Shown here in pieces: positions 55,716 through 63,150 of a stretch of 64,000 bases of DNA; the first letter of the stretch is position 1; every line of letters begins with the position of its first letter. This DNA is from Paracoccaceae bacterium (GTDB lineage Bacteria > Pseudomonadota > Alphaproteobacteria > Rhodobacterales > Rhodobacteraceae): the NCBI GenBank assembly GCA_030750975.1, contig JASMHC010000014.1, positions 186,001 to 250,000 on the forward strand, given 5' to 3'. The notes beneath the pieces are model-generated. The model made no database searches and was not told the DNA's origin. It saw nothing but the letters and a program-made list of their open reading frames with translations. A program made the translations under genes and the position numbers.

Positions 55716-56036
55716 ATGCCCAAAATCACCCATCCCTCGCCCTGCCAAACCGTTGTCACCACATTCGAAATGACCCCCGGCACCTGTCAGGATCTGCTTG
55801 ACGCACTAACCGACGCTTATGAAAGCTTCATTTCAAAACAACCGGGCTTTATTGCAGCCGGTCTGCATGTGAATGACGCGCAAACCCGCATCGCCAATTA
55901 TTCCCAATGGGAGCGGCGCGAAGATTTTCAGGCCATGCTGCGCAGCGACGAAATGCGCCAGCGCAATCGCCGGATCAACGAGCTTTGCAGAAGCTTTGAG
56001 CCGGTGATGTACGACGTGGCCGCGGTGTTTGGCTGA
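55716..56036 (+). CDS. Antibiotic biosynthesis monooxygenase (ABM) domain protein
   Basis: A 106-residue dimeric alpha-beta barrel protein. The ABM pattern is visible in TTFEMTPGTCQDLLDALTDAYESFISKQPGFIAAGLHV (ends TTFEMTPGT and PGFIAAGLHV) and the closing IANYSQWERREDFQAMLRS. Such proteins include quinone or heme monooxygenases; no specific activity is evident. AAGGAG precedes the ATG at 55716 with 6-nt spacing. Confidence 0.85.
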   Translation: MPKITHPSPCQTVVTTFEMTPGTCQDLLDALTDAYESFISKQPGFIAAGLHVNDAQTRIANYSQWERREDFQAMLRSDEMRQRNRRINELCRSFEPVMYDVAAVFG

Positions 56037-56117
56037 TCGGAATTGCATGACCTGAATCAAGGCGCAGTACCGCCTGTGCCTTGATAATTCCGGCACGCTC
56101 AGAAAAGGAGATTGCGC

Positions 56118-56525
56118 ATGTACAAGAACATCCTTGTCCCGATTTCATTTGACGAAGACCGCGATTCCACCCGTTCCATCGAAGTTGCAAAACTGCTGGA
56201 GACGCAAGGCGGCAAGGTTACATTGCTGCATGTAATGGAAGAAGTCCCGGGCTACGCCACCACCTATATGCCCGAGGGCTATCTGGAAGACAGCCGCAAA
56301 GGTCTGGAAGAGGAACTAAGCGGCGTTGCCGAAAAAATACCCGGCGGGTCGGCCAGGGTAATCTCGGGGCATTCGGGAAGCTCGATCCTGGATTTTGCCG
56401 AGGCCAATGAAAATGATCTTATCATTATCGCGTCACATCGCCCGGGCATGAAAGACTATTTCCTGGGATCAACCGCCCATCACGTGGTTCGCCACGCCAA
56501 ATGCGCCGTGCATGTCGTGAGGTAA
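56118..56525 (+). CDS. Universal stress protein, UspA-type
   Basis: A 135-residue single Usp domain. It begins MYKNILVPISFDED, and the nucleotide-binding SGHSGSSILDFAEANENDLIIIASHRPG and the closing STAHHVVRHAKCAVHVVR are family hallmarks. The G-S-T/S pattern suggests ATP binding. AAAAGGAG precedes the ATG. It is followed by the rhodanese gene after 1 nt. Confidence 0.92.
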   Translation: MYKNILVPISFDEDRDSTRSIEVAKLLETQGGKVTLLHVMEEVPGYATTYMPEGYLEDSRKGLEEELSGVAEKIPGGSARVISGHSGSSILDFAEANENDLIIIASHRPGMKDYFLGSTAHHVVRHAKCAVHVVR

Positions 56526-56526
56526 T

Positions 56527-57114
56527 ATGGTGCGTTCCTTGTTTCTGATTGCTTTGCTTTTCGCCGGACCTGTCTTTGCCGAAGGGGATGTGTTCATCAC
56601 CCACGACATGCCTTCTGCCATTGTCGAAACGGAAAACGGGCCGGTGGAAATCAGCCGCATTCAGGACACCGAGAACGAGCTTTGGGGCGAGTGGTCGCGC
56701 ACCTCGCGCCCCTGCCCGCCTTTCTGCATCCAACCCATTCAGGCGGTCGAAGGCACCAACCTGATCGGCGAGCTTGAGATGATCGAGGCGCTTCAGGATC
56801 CGGAAACCGTGGTGATCGACAGCCGGGTTCGCAGCAATTATCAGGCGGGCACAATCCCCGGTGCCCTCAACGTGCCATATACCGAGATCACGGATTACCT
56901 TGAAACCTTGGGCTGCGTCCCGGATTTCGAAGGGTATGACTGCGATCAGGCCAAGCCGGTTGCGCTGTTCTGCAACGGGCCATGGTGCGGGCAGTCGCCA
57001 TCGGCTGCGCGTTTCATGATCGCGGCGGGGTATCCAGCCGAGTTGATAAGCCTTTATCGCGGGGGTATGCAGGTCTGGAGAATGCTTGGCCTGACAGTGA
57101 TCCTACCAGAATGA
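56527..57114 (+). CDS. Exported rhodanese-domain protein
   Basis: A 195-residue protein with a signal peptide (MVRSLFLIALLFAGPVFAEG, cleavage after Ala18–19). The rhodanese active-site loop is CNGPWCGQSPSA with candidate sulfur-accepting Cys149 and a second Cys154. An upstream CPPFC pair (Cys63, Cys67) is unusual for plain rhodaneses and may form a disulfide. It probably handles sulfane sulfur in the periplasm. It is coupled to the nitroreductase by a 4-nt overlap. Confidence 0.88.
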   Translation: MVRSLFLIALLFAGPVFAEGDVFITHDMPSAIVETENGPVEISRIQDTENELWGEWSRTSRPCPPFCIQPIQAVEGTNLIGELEMIEALQDPETVVIDSRVRSNYQAGTIPGALNVPYTEITDYLETLGCVPDFEGYDCDQAKPVALFCNGPWCGQSPSAARFMIAAGYPAELISLYRGGMQVWRMLGLTVILPE

Positions 57115-57791
57115 CCCAAAAACCAGACTTGGCCGGTTTCGACGCGCTTTTGCGGGCGCGTCATTCCTGCCGCGGCTTCCTGCCCGATCAGCTTACGCAT
57201 GAGATGATCGGCAGCATCGTGCAGGCCGCCCAGCGCGTGCCCAGTTGGTGCAATGCCCAGCCGTGGCACCTGACCATCACCTCTGGCGCGGAAACCGACC
57301 GGCTGCGCGATTTTCTGTTTCAGGCGGCGAGCGAAGAAAAACACAACGCAGATGTGGATTTTCCCGAGGAATATCGCGGCGTTTACAAGGATCGCCGAAG
57401 CGAAGTCGGCTGGCAGCTTTACGAACAGATGGGCGTGGTCAAAGGCGACCGGCAAGGCTCGGCCCGCGAGATGATGAAGAATTTCCGCTTTTTCGACGCC
57501 CCGCATGTGGCCGTGATCACCTCGGACCGGGCTTTGGGACCTTACGGCGTTCTGGATGTTGGCGGCTTCGTCACGGCCTTCTGTCTGGCAGCCGAGGCCG
57601 CCGGTGTGGCGTCAATTCCCCAAGCAGCACCGGCCGGGTTTTCCGGCCAGCTGCGCCGCTTTTTCAACATCCCGCAGGAACGGATTGTCGTGTGTTGCGT
57701 TTCGTTTGGACTGCGTGACGAAAATCACCCGTCGAACCAGTTCCGGTCAAACCGGGCGAAACTGGACGAAATCGTCGACTGGCGGGGCTGA
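57111..57791 (+). CDS. Nitroreductase family protein
   Basis: A 226-residue FMN-dependent oxidoreductase. The FMN-binding start RHSCRGFLPDQLTHEMIGSIVQAAQRVPSWCNAQPW (ends RHSCRGF and WCNAQPW) and the C-terminal IVVCCVSFGLRDENHPSNQFRSNRAKLDE are typical of the family. The substrate is unknown. Its ATG overlaps the rhodanese stop (ATGA). Confidence 0.9.
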   Translation: MTQKPDLAGFDALLRARHSCRGFLPDQLTHEMIGSIVQAAQRVPSWCNAQPWHLTITSGAETDRLRDFLFQAASEEKHNADVDFPEEYRGVYKDRRSEVGWQLYEQMGVVKGDRQGSAREMMKNFRFFDAPHVAVITSDRALGPYGVLDVGGFVTAFCLAAEAAGVASIPQAAPAGFSGQLRRFFNIPQERIVVCCVSFGLRDENHPSNQFRSNRAKLDEIVDWRG

Positions 57792-57840
57792 TCCAAGGCA
57801 GTTTGCCATGTCGGCAAGCCTTACCTACGGCAGGAACCCA

Positions 57841-58086
57841 TCAACCCTTGCGCCCGTTGTTCATGCGCTGCCAGATCCAGACCAGAAACAAGGCGCCAAG
57901 CACAGCCCCGACAATGCCCGAGGCCATGCCCATGACAATCGGCAAGGCCCGCATGATCAGGCTGCCCAGCAAGGCCCCGACGATTCCGATCAACAGGGTC
58001 GCCCAGAAATTCGCCTCCCATTTCAGCAGGCGGGTGGCCAGAAAACCGGCAGCGGCCCCGATAACCAGCAACCAAACAATTCCCAT
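57841..58086 (-). CDS. GlsB/YeaQ/YmgE-family membrane protein
   Basis: An 81-residue protein with three hydrophobic helices (residues ~2–18, 27–44 and 50–70) and repeated small-residue patterns (GAAAGFLATRLL, GIVGALLGSL, GIVGAVLGALFL). The family is linked to stress responses without a defined biochemical role. GGAGGG precedes the ATG. It is one of two small membrane proteins in a row. Confidence 0.85.
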   Translation of the reverse strand: MGIVWLLVIGAAAGFLATRLLKWEANFWATLLIGIVGALLGSLIMRALPIVMGMASGIVGAVLGALFLVWIWQRMNNGRKG

Positions 58087-58224
58087 AATACCCTCCTAAA
58101 TCGTTTCTTGAATCCAAGTTTCGCCATTTTGATGCGACACAAAGATTGTGCCGGAACGCGAAACCTATTGATGTTGTGTGCGTTTCAAAACCAACCTCGC
58201 GACTCAGGTTGATCCCTAACCGCT

Positions 58225-58461
58225 TTATCGGCGCCAATGGGTTGGCACGATGATCAGCGCCCCGACAGACGCTATGATGGCGTTTATTCCGGGGCTGCCA
58301 AAACCCAGCCGGAACATGGCCGTAACGAAGTAAAACAGGAAGGCGCCACCCAGACAAATAATGATCGATGGCAGATAACCGTTATGGGTGAACCCCGATT
58401 TTTCCGAGACATAGCCGATGATCGCGGCAATCGCCATAGTGCCGAAAAGTGTAAAAAACAT
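58225..58461 (-). CDS. Small hypothetical membrane protein
   Basis: A 78-residue protein with three hydrophobic segments (MFFTLFGTMAIAAIIGYV, YLPSIIICLGGAFLFYF, INAIIASVGALIIV). Its layout resembles the GlsB/YeaQ neighbour but sequence identity is low, so I leave the family open. It begins 2 nt after the fmt stop codon and may be cotranscribed with it. Confidence 0.75.
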   Translation of the reverse strand: MFFTLFGTMAIAAIIGYVSEKSGFTHNGYLPSIIICLGGAFLFYFVTAMFRLGFGSPGINAIIASVGALIIVPTHWRR

Positions 58462-58463
58462 CG

Positions 58464-59372
58464 CTACTCCAACCTCTCCCCTGCTTTTAACGGTGTGCCT
58501 CTTAGGAACACCGCGCGGTCCTGCGCCGCCTTGCCCGCTTTTTGCAGGCCAAGAATTTCCACGGCCCCGTCGCCGCAGGCGACCGTCAGGTGATCGTTCA
58601 GAACCTCACCCGGCAAGCCGCTGCCGCTTGCCAGTCGCGATGACAGTAATTTCAAGCGCTCCCCCCCATATAGGCACCAGGCCCCTGGAAAAGGAGACAA
58701 CCCGCGGATTTTTCTGTCAACCTCGGATGCGGGCGCGCTCCAGTCTATCCGCGCCTCGGCCTTGTCGATCTTGTGGGCATAGGTGACGCCGTCCACGGGC
58801 TGGGCTTCGGGCGTCAGGCGGTCCAGACGGTCCAAAGCTTCGACAATCAGGGCCGCACCCATCGGTGACAGGCGATCATGCAGCTGTGCTGTGGTTTCCT
58901 CGGCCCCGATGTCAGTCGCCTGGCGCAGCAAAACCGGCCCGGTGTCCAGACCGGCCTCCATCTGCATGATGCAAATGCCGGTTTGTGTATCGCCTGCCAT
59001 GATTGCGCGATGGATCGGAGCCGCACCGCGCCAGCGCGGCAGAAGCGAGGCGTGGATATTCAGGCACCCGTGGGTTGGGGCATCCAAAACCGCCTGCGGC
59101 AGCAACAGACCATAGGCAACGACTACGGCCACATCCGCCTTCAACGCGGCAAAATCCGCCTGCGCCTCGGGCGACTTGAGGCTCAGCGGATGGCGCACCT
59201 TCAAACCCAAGGCTTCGGCTGCCGCATGAACCGGTGTCGGGCGGTCTTTCTTTCCCCGCCCCGCCGGACGAGGCGGCTGACAATACACCGCCGCAATCTC
59301 GTGACCGGCCGCGACCAAAGCTTTGAGCACCGGAACCGAAAATTCGGGCGTGCCCATGAAGACAATCCTCAT
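58464..59372 (-). CDS. fmt: Methionyl-tRNA formyltransferase
   Basis: A 302-residue enzyme that formylates initiator Met-tRNA using 10-formyltetrahydrofolate. [19 protein letters not shown] begins the hydrolase domain; [20 protein letters not shown] contains the catalytic Asn-His-Ser set, with [22 protein letters not shown] next. It overlaps the preceding deformylase-like gene by 4 nt, placing formyl addition and removal in one operon. Confidence 0.97.
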   Translation of the reverse strand: MRIVFMGTPEFSVPVLKALVAAGHEIAAVYCQPPRPAGRGKKDRPTPVHAAAEALGLKVRHPLSLKSPEAQADFAALKADVAVVVAYGLLLPQAVLDAPTHGCLNIHASLLPRWRGAAPIHRAIMAGDTQTGICIMQMEAGLDTGPVLLRQATDIGAEETTAQLHDRLSPMGAALIVEALDRLDRLTPEAQPVDGVTYAHKIDKAEARIDWSAPASEVDRKIRGLSPFPGAWCLYGGERLKLLSSRLASGSGLPGEVLNDHLTVACGDGAVEILGLQKAGKAAQDRAVFLRGTPLKAGERLE

Positions 59373-59863
59373 TGCAGCTTCCTTGCCTTTTTGATCAGCA
59401 TGTCCCGTTTGAGCTTGCTAAGCCTGTCGAAATACATCCGACCGTTCAGATGGTCGATCTGATGCTGGACCGAAATGGCCCAAAGGCCAACGAAATCGCG
59501 CCGGTCAACGATACCTTTTTCGTCCATATACCGAACTGTAACCGCCCGTGGCCGCCTGATCTTGGCCGAAACACCCGGCAAATTTGGGCTGGCTTCTTCA
59601 TATTCGCGAAATTCAACCGAGGAATGCAGGATTTCCGGATTGGCCATGCGAATGGCCTTGCCCCGCTCGTCCGAGGCATCCACCACCGCCAAGCGCAGCA
59701 TCACCCCGATCTGAGGGGCCGCCAGACCGACACCGGGCATCGCCTCCATCGTGTCGATCATATCGCCCCAGATCGCGCGGATGTCGTCGGTAATTGCCTC
59801 AACTGGCGCGGCGGTACTGCGCAGCCGTTTGTCTGGCCAGGGGATGCATTTGCGCACGGTCAT
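59369..59863 (-). CDS. Peptide deformylase-like protein with altered active site
   Basis: A 164-residue member of the deformylase family. Motif 1 GVGLAAPQ (44–51) is intact, but motif 2, normally EGCLS, reads EASPN, so the metal-binding Cys is Ser92, and motif 3, normally HExxDH, reads HQIDH (134–138), so the catalytic Glu is Gln135. It is unlikely to be a normal deformylase and may be inactive, have another role, or regulate the others. It overlaps the genes on both sides by 4 nt, so it is kept in the operon and shows no frameshift. Confidence 0.92.
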   Translation of the reverse strand: MTVRKCIPWPDKRLRSTAAPVEAITDDIRAIWGDMIDTMEAMPGVGLAAPQIGVMLRLAVVDASDERGKAIRMANPEILHSSVEFREYEEASPNLPGVSAKIRRPRAVTVRYMDEKGIVDRRDFVGLWAISVQHQIDHLNGRMYFDRLSKLKRDMLIKKARKLQ

Positions 59864-60357
59864 CGGTTGACCCTTTCATATTCTCTCAGCTTGTCGGCCC
59901 TGTCTTCATCGGACAAATGATCCAATGTGACAATGCCGTTCAGATGATCCATCTCGTGCAGGATGCAGCGGGCCTCGATCCCGTCGAAATCATTCATGTG
60001 GAATTCACCGGTTTCGCTTTGCCATGTCACGGTGACGGCCTTGTGGCGTTCCACCTCAACCGTGATCCCGGGGATGGACAGGCAGCCTTCTTCCATCACA
60101 ACGGGGATCCGCTCGGCAGCCATGAGCACGGGATTGATCATGGCAACGGGGTCAGCTGTGCCCTCTTTCCAATGGCAGTCCATTACGAAAACACGCTGCA
60201 TCACCCCGATCTGAGGGGCCGCCAATCCGCGCCCTTTTGCGGCATACATCGTGTCGAACATATCGGTGATCAGATCACCCAGATTCTCGTGCGCAACCGG
60301 TGCGCAAGCCTGGGCAAGCCGGTTGTCGGGCCAGATCAGGATCGGTCGAACTGTCAC
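59860..60357 (-). CDS. def: Peptide deformylase, copy 2
   Basis: A 165-residue metalloenzyme that removes the N-formyl group from nascent peptides. All three motifs are intact: GRGLAAPQ (42–49), EGCLS with Cys92, and HEMDH with His134, Glu135 and His138. It starts with GTG at 60357 in a GTGA overlap with the upstream deformylase stop. Its alignment with copy 1 is almost gap-free in the motif region, consistent with tandem duplication. Confidence 0.93.
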   Translation of the reverse strand: MTVRPILIWPDNRLAQACAPVAHENLGDLITDMFDTMYAAKGRGLAAPQIGVMQRVFVMDCHWKEGTADPVAMINPVLMAAERIPVVMEEGCLSIPGITVEVERHKAVTVTWQSETGEFHMNDFDGIEARCILHEMDHLNGIVTLDHLSDEDRADKLREYERVNR

Positions 60358-60869
60358 GCCCTTGCCAGCTCTCGCTTCAGCTTTTGCATTTTGCGGGTGA
60401 TCATCTGACGTTTCAGCGGCTTCAGATAGTCGATGAACAGCTTGCCATTCAGATGGTCAATCTCGTGCTGAACGCATGTCGCCCAAAGACCGTCAAATTC
60501 TTTCTCTTGCGGATTGCCATTCGCATCAACCCAGGCCACGCGCACTTCGGCGGGACGTGTCACATCGGCGAATTGATCGGGGATCGACAGGCACCCCTCT
60601 TCATGGGTGTTCTTGTCATCCGACGACAGAATGACTTCGGGATTGAACATGACCAGAGGTGCCGGGGGGGCTTCCTCGCCCGCGCAATCCAATACGATCA
60701 GGCGATCCATCACCCCGATCTGCGGCGCGGCCAAGCCGATGCCCGGCGCGTCATACATCGTTTCCAGCATATCGCGGGACAGTTTGCGCAATTCATCGCT
60801 GAGGTCCGCCACCGGTGCGGCAACCTTTTTCAGCCTTGGATCAGGATGGATCAGGATCGGTCGTTTCAT
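60354..60869 (-). CDS. def: Peptide deformylase, copy 3 (canonical)
   Basis: A 171-residue deformylase, first gene of the operon. GIGLAAPQ (43–50), EGCLS with Cys93, and HEIDH with His135, Glu136 and His139 are all intact, and the C-terminal helix KPLKRQMITRKMQKLKRELA matches type 1B enzymes of alphaproteobacteria. It is the most standard of the three and the likely housekeeping enzyme. It is divergent from the MalY-type gene. Confidence 0.95.
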   Translation of the reverse strand: MKRPILIHPDPRLKKVAAPVADLSDELRKLSRDMLETMYDAPGIGLAAPQIGVMDRLIVLDCAGEEAPPAPLVMFNPEVILSSDDKNTHEEGCLSIPDQFADVTRPAEVRVAWVDANGNPQEKEFDGLWATCVQHEIDHLNGKLFIDYLKPLKRQMITRKMQKLKRELARA

Positions 60870-60886
60870 GCCCCTGATTTAGGCAA

Positions 60887-60917
60887 AGACGCAAAGAACC
60901 GCAACGCCCTTGCGTCT
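60887..60917. promoter_or_regulatory. Inverted repeat in the def / malY divergent gap
   Basis: AGACGCAA (60887–60894) and TTGCGTCT (60910–60917) are exact reverse complements 15 nt apart in the 95-bp gap between divergent starts. It is a plausible operator. Confidence 0.35.
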
Positions 60918-60964
60918 GCCACTGAAATCGCTAGCGTCCCAATCGCAAAAATCAGGAGACCCCA

Positions 60965-62143
60965 ATGGATTTCGACCAGCCTATCGATCGCCGCGGCAGC
61001 CTTTCAGAAAAGTGGGACGATACAGAAGGCCGCTACGGCGTTTCCACAGACGACGGTATCGCGATGTGGGTGGCCGATACGGATTTCGCGTCGCCAGAAT
61101 GCATTCAGGACGCCGTGCGTAAAATGCTGGATCACGGGGTTTACGGCTATCTCGGGCGCGATGCAGAGCGCCAATACCGCGCCGCGATCTGCTGGTGGAT
61201 GCAGACCCGCCATAACTGGAGCGTTGATCCCGCCGCGATCTTTACCGCCACCGGCCTAGGCAACGGGGTCGGCATGGTGCTTGATGCCTTTACTAAGCCG
61301 GGCGATGGTGTGGTGCTGTTCACCCCCGTATATCATTCCTTTGCCCGCATCACCCGCGCTGCTGGCCGCAAAGTGGTCGAATGCCCGCTGGTGAACGAGA
61401 ATGGCCGGTATAAAATGGATTTTGACGCTTATGACGCGATTCTCGACGGGTCGGAAAAGATCGTCATTTTCTGTTCGCCCCATAACCCCGGCGGGGCAGT
61501 CTGGACAAAGGACGAGCAACGCCAATTGGTGGCGTTCTGCCGCAAACATGATCTGCTTCTGGTCGCGGATGAAATTCACCACGATCTGGTGATGCCCGGC
61601 CACCAGCATATCCCGATGCCGCTGGCCGCACCTGATTGCGACGATATCCTGATCATGCTGACCGCCCCGTCGAAAACCTTCAATATTGCGGGCACACATA
61701 CCGGAAACGTGATCATCCCCAATCCCGGGCTTCGCGCCACCTACGCCGCCCGCTCAACCGCGCTGAACCTAAGCTCGAACAGTTTCGGCACCACCATGAC
61801 CACCGCTGCCTATTCGCCGGAAGGGGCGGCATGGGTGGATGAGCTGGTGCCTTATCTGAATGCCAACCGCATCGCGTTCGAAGATGGATTGGCCCGCATT
61901 CCCGGTGTCAAGCCGATGCGATTGCAGGCCACATACTTGTCATGGATCGATTTTACCGACACTGGCATGAGCACAGACGAGGTGAAATCGCGGATCAATA
62001 AAACGGCCCGTATCGCGCCAAACTATGGCGAAACCTTTGGCCTGGGCGGAGAAGGCTTCATGCGCTTCAATCTGGGCACCACCCGCGCCAATATCGACAA
62101 GGCCGTGGCCCGTCTTCAGGATGCTTTCAGCGATTTGCAGTAG
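60965..62143 (+). CDS. MalY/PatB-type PLP-dependent C–S lyase
   Basis: A 392-residue fold-type I enzyme. The PLP Lys is residue 237 (APSKTFNIAG), with SPHNPGG at 171–177 binding cofactor phosphate or substrate and ADEIHHDL at 201–208 supplying the Asp to the pyridine nitrogen. The MWVADTDFASP start is characteristic of the MalY/PatB cystathionine beta-lyase group. It likely cleaves cystathionine or related thioethers to pyruvate, ammonia and thiol. AGGAG precedes the ATG. It ends directly against the next gene's stop codon. Confidence 0.92.
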   Translation: MDFDQPIDRRGSLSEKWDDTEGRYGVSTDDGIAMWVADTDFASPECIQDAVRKMLDHGVYGYLGRDAERQYRAAICWWMQTRHNWSVDPAAIFTATGLGNGVGMVLDAFTKPGDGVVLFTPVYHSFARITRAAGRKVVECPLVNENGRYKMDFDAYDAILDGSEKIVIFCSPHNPGGAVWTKDEQRQLVAFCRKHDLLLVADEIHHDLVMPGHQHIPMPLAAPDCDDILIMLTAPSKTFNIAGTHTGNVIIPNPGLRATYAARSTALNLSSNSFGTTMTTAAYSPEGAAWVDELVPYLNANRIAFEDGLARIPGVKPMRLQATYLSWIDFTDTGMSTDEVKSRINKTARIAPNYGETFGLGGEGFMRFNLGTTRANIDKAVARLQDAFSDLQ

Positions 62144-62500
62144 TCAGCCCCGCTCGTCCGTCAACAAACCTGCGGGCGTGTTTGGCTCCTGATAGAAATC
62201 CAAAGGCGCCTTGTCGTCGGCCACGGTGCTGCGCTTGTATTCATACCACTTCTGACCGTTCTCTTCCGATGAAGCGACAATCAGACATTGGTAAAGGTGG
62301 CGCGACCCGTCATAGACATCCACCAGTCCCCGCAGATGGACCGCGTGTTCGGCATCCACCGAAAAGCCGTTATCGCGCAATTTCAGGATTTTGAACTGCT
62401 GCCCATCCATTTCAACCCGATAGCGGGCTTTGCGCGCCAGATCACGGGCGCGGGCGGCATCAAGCCCGTCTTGCACCTCTTTGGGCAGGAATGTCGTCAT
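62144..62500 (-). CDS. Hypothetical protein
   Basis: A 118-residue cytoplasmic protein of unknown family (start MTTFLPKEVQDGLDAARARDLARKARYRVEM, given as its ends MTTFLPKEV and ARYRVEM). The middle reads ILKLRDNGFSVDAEHAVHLRGLVDVYDGSRHLYQCLIV (ends ILKLRDNGF and YQCLIV), resembling a PilZ-like barrel in its R-x-x-x and D-x-S-x-x-G spacing, but the match is too loose to call. The tail EYKRSTVADDKAPLDFYQE is conserved-looking. The ATG at 62500 was preferred to a longer frame. Confidence 0.7.
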   Translation of the reverse strand: MTTFLPKEVQDGLDAARARDLARKARYRVEMDGQQFKILKLRDNGFSVDAEHAVHLRGLVDVYDGSRHLYQCLIVASSEENGQKWYEYKRSTVADDKAPLDFYQEPNTPAGLLTDERG

Positions 62501-62610
62501 TTCCGGCACCTCGCTTGGCGGATAACTGGCCCCATGCTGCCCAAAACATCCGGCCCTGTGCAAACCCGGCCAGGCATTTGATATCAAACTGTTGTTTTCC
62601 TGCCGCAGGC

Positions 62611-62973
62611 TTATGTTTCCCCGTAATGCGCGACCATCGCGGCCAAATCCTCGGGCCGGGTGCTGGTGGGCAGGATCGCGCGGGCGTTGGACAGGTGATT
62701 GAAGATCGATCCGTCCGAGAAAAAAGACGAACTGTTGATAATGATCACCTTCGCATCCGGCTGGCGAAATCCGGCATAATCTGACACCGACATCGCCCCG
62801 CCGTCATCCAACACAAGGTTCAACACGATAACATCCCAGGCTTCGCAAAGGATCGCCTGAATGGCCGCGTCATGCGAACAGGTCAGCGCGACCTGCGCAC
62901 CGGCCGTTCGTTCAACATGGGCTTGCCACAGCCGACCAAGCGCCGGATTGCTTTCAACAATAAGAACTTTCAT
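62611..62973 (-). CDS. Degenerate response-regulator receiver protein
   Basis: A 120-residue stand-alone receiver fold (MKVLIVESNPALGRLWQAHVE start; VIIINSSSFF beta-4). The phospho-acceptor Asp is replaced: the beta-3 end reads IVLNLVLDD with Asn52 where VLDLML is normal. The acidic pair after beta-1 is reduced to Glu7-Ser8, and the conserved Lys after beta-5 (LPKP) reads LPTS. It therefore probably does not work by phosphorylation and may bind a partner constitutively. No kinase is adjacent. It is divergent from the transglycosylase. Confidence 0.82.
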   Translation of the reverse strand: MKVLIVESNPALGRLWQAHVERTAGAQVALTCSHDAAIQAILCEAWDVIVLNLVLDDGGAMSVSDYAGFRQPDAKVIIINSSSFFSDGSIFNHLSNARAILPTSTRPEDLAAMVAHYGET

Positions 62974-63150
62974 CTACTCGTGACTTTCCAAACGGGCCTG
63001 AACTTTATCCGTTTTTGGTTAGGGACTATGGGTCTCCAGCCCCTAACAAATCCTTAACAAACTGCATCAAATGCGGTTGACCACGCGGAAACCATTGCGT
63101 GGTTTTAGCGCGGTGCTAGGCTTGGCCGACAGGTTTTACGAGTGTGGCAA

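Noticed and set aside
62144-62500. PilZ c-di-GMP-binding domain in the hypothetical protein
   Set aside because: Only a loose D-x-S-x-x-G-like spacing is present and the preceding RxxxR motif is not convincing.
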